Below are positions 6,494-6,931 of a stretch of DNA of 6,931 bases, one piece after another. The notes below the pieces were generated by a model. That model was not told the origin of the DNA, searched no databases, and worked only from the letters and a program-made list of their open reading frames with translations. A program made the position numbers and the translations under genes. Position 1 is the stretch's first letter. The number at the start of each line of letters is the position of its first letter. Source of the DNA: Lachnospiraceae bacterium UBA2864. GTDB taxonomy: Bacteria; Bacillota; Clostridia; Lachnospirales; Lachnospiraceae. The stretch covers positions 217,153 through 224,083 of the forward strand of contig DEFA01000025.1 in assembly GCA_002350525.1 (NCBI GenBank), given 5' to 3'.

Positions 6494-6931
6494 TTACTTA
6501 GAAATATATGCCTCGTTTCTATTTGCAGTTATTCCATTATATGTCTTTCCCGGTGCCGGTTTACCTTTTTCTACAAGGACAATCTGAATTCCTTCAAGAC
6601 GTTTTGCATACCCTGCTGTTCCTGCTGCCTCACCATTCTTTGCCCAGCCAAGCCAGCCGTAACTTTGTGCATGTACTCTGTAGTAAATATCATATTTTTC
6701 TGCCATCTCACCGTACAAACCAATTCTTATAGCCTCAAGACGTTTTGCTTCGCCGCTTGTTCCGGCCATCGCTCCGTCCTTCTTCCAGGTTGTAGGATCA
6801 TTTTCCTTACCCTGCCAGCCGTAAGTCTGAACATGAGTTGTATATCGTACACCACCTGCATAAGGCAGACTACCGAGTTTTATCTCTATTCCCTCAAGTC
6901 TCTTTGTCTTTCCGCTGGTTCCGGACATTGC
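6494..6931 (-). CDS. C-terminal end of a ChW-repeat surface/secreted protein (5' end beyond window)
   Basis: The frame stays open from the TAA stop (6494-6496) to the right edge, giving 145 codons. The visible part starts inside a ChW unit (AMSGTSGK), so the Met codon at 6928 is internal and not a start: the same residues occur mid-domain in the neighbour (1062-1069). It contains the end of one ChW unit, two complete units and the tail YNGITANRNEAYISK. From 6928 to the stop it matches the neighbour's residues 1063-1206 at 138 of 144 positions, while the DNA differs at about 75 of 438 bases by hand count. The N-terminal domains are unseen; by analogy a signal peptide and a different effector or binding module are likely (inference). 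It is probably a secreted or cell-surface protein. Confidence 0.92.
   Translation of the reverse strand, partial: AMSGTSGKTKRLEGIEIKLGSLPYAGGVRYTTHVQTYGWQGKENDPTTWKKDGAMAGTSGEAKRLEAIRIGLYGEMAEKYDIYYRVHAQSYGWLGWAKNGEAAGTAGYAKRLEGIQIVLVEKGKPAPGKTYNGITANRNEAYISK
6563..6931 (-). repeat. ChW repeat triplet of the right-edge gene (first unit cut)
   Basis: One partial and two full ChW units end at VEKG before the tail. The middle unit has the same 7-residue insertion (GWQGKENDPTTW) as triplet 2 of the neighbour. At two differing sites (LGW, NGE) it agrees with triplet 1 instead, which suggests these are the older residues and that the neighbour's triplet 2 has changed. Confidence 0.92.

Noticed and set aside
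643..6732. Plus-strand reading frames of roughly 60-110 codons (for example 643-894, 2194-2448, 4670-5002, 6087-6296).
   Set aside because: All lie opposite long, domain-supported minus-strand genes, have no convincing ribosome binding site, and give low-complexity Phe/Leu/Ser-rich translations typical of shadows.
6494..6928. A complete short 144-residue ChW protein starting at the ATG at 6928.
   Set aside because: The Met is the internal AMSGTSG residue of a ChW unit and the frame stays open to the window edge, so the gene is partial.

Overview
The window reads as low-GC anaerobic Firmicute DNA. The Clostridia class, probably a Lachnospiraceae-like gut or rumen commensal, is inferred from three things: the ChW (clostridial hydrophobic W) repeats, the extracellular CxxC repeats, and the codon use with AAGGAGG-type ribosome binding sites. 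No RNA gene, CRISPR array, insertion sequence or phage gene is visible. All supported genes lie on the minus strand, so transcription runs from right to left.

Layout in the direction of transcription: (1) at 6494-6931, the last 145 codons of a secreted-type protein, consisting of ChW repeats and a short conserved tail; its start lies beyond the right edge. (2) A 122-base gap (6372-6493) with a perfect 10-bp hairpin, extra GCCACA half-sites, a weak promoter candidate and a strong Shine-Dalgarno. (3) At 2751-6371, a complete 1206-residue exported modular protein starting at TTG: signal peptide, acidic spacer, Cys-rich Ig-like domain, degenerate transglutaminase-like domain, CAP/SCP domain, Ig-like domain, two 80-residue CxxC repeats, and six ChW repeats in two triplets. 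(4) A 138-base gap (2613-2750) with a rho-independent terminator for that gene and a good extended -10 promoter for the next. (5) At 1-2612, the first 870 codons of another exported protein: signal peptide, short coiled-coil stretch, a CAP domain of a different subtype, CxxC repeats, Ig-like/BIG2 and FN3-like domains, and the same CxxC repeat family at the left edge. This large gene has no stop codon inside the window.

The three genes form a head-to-tail array of related surface or secreted proteins. Each gene seems to have its own promoter and terminator. They share interchangeable C-terminal parts (CxxC repeats and ChW triplets) and carry different N-terminal parts. None shows an LPXTG motif or SLH domain in the visible sequence, so the ChW repeats are the best candidate for cell-surface or glycan attachment (inference). 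The most interesting points are the 96% identical C-terminal cassette that differs by about 17% in DNA, the apparently catalytically dead transglutaminase-like domain next to a CAP domain, and the sharp composition change inside the 1206-residue gene.
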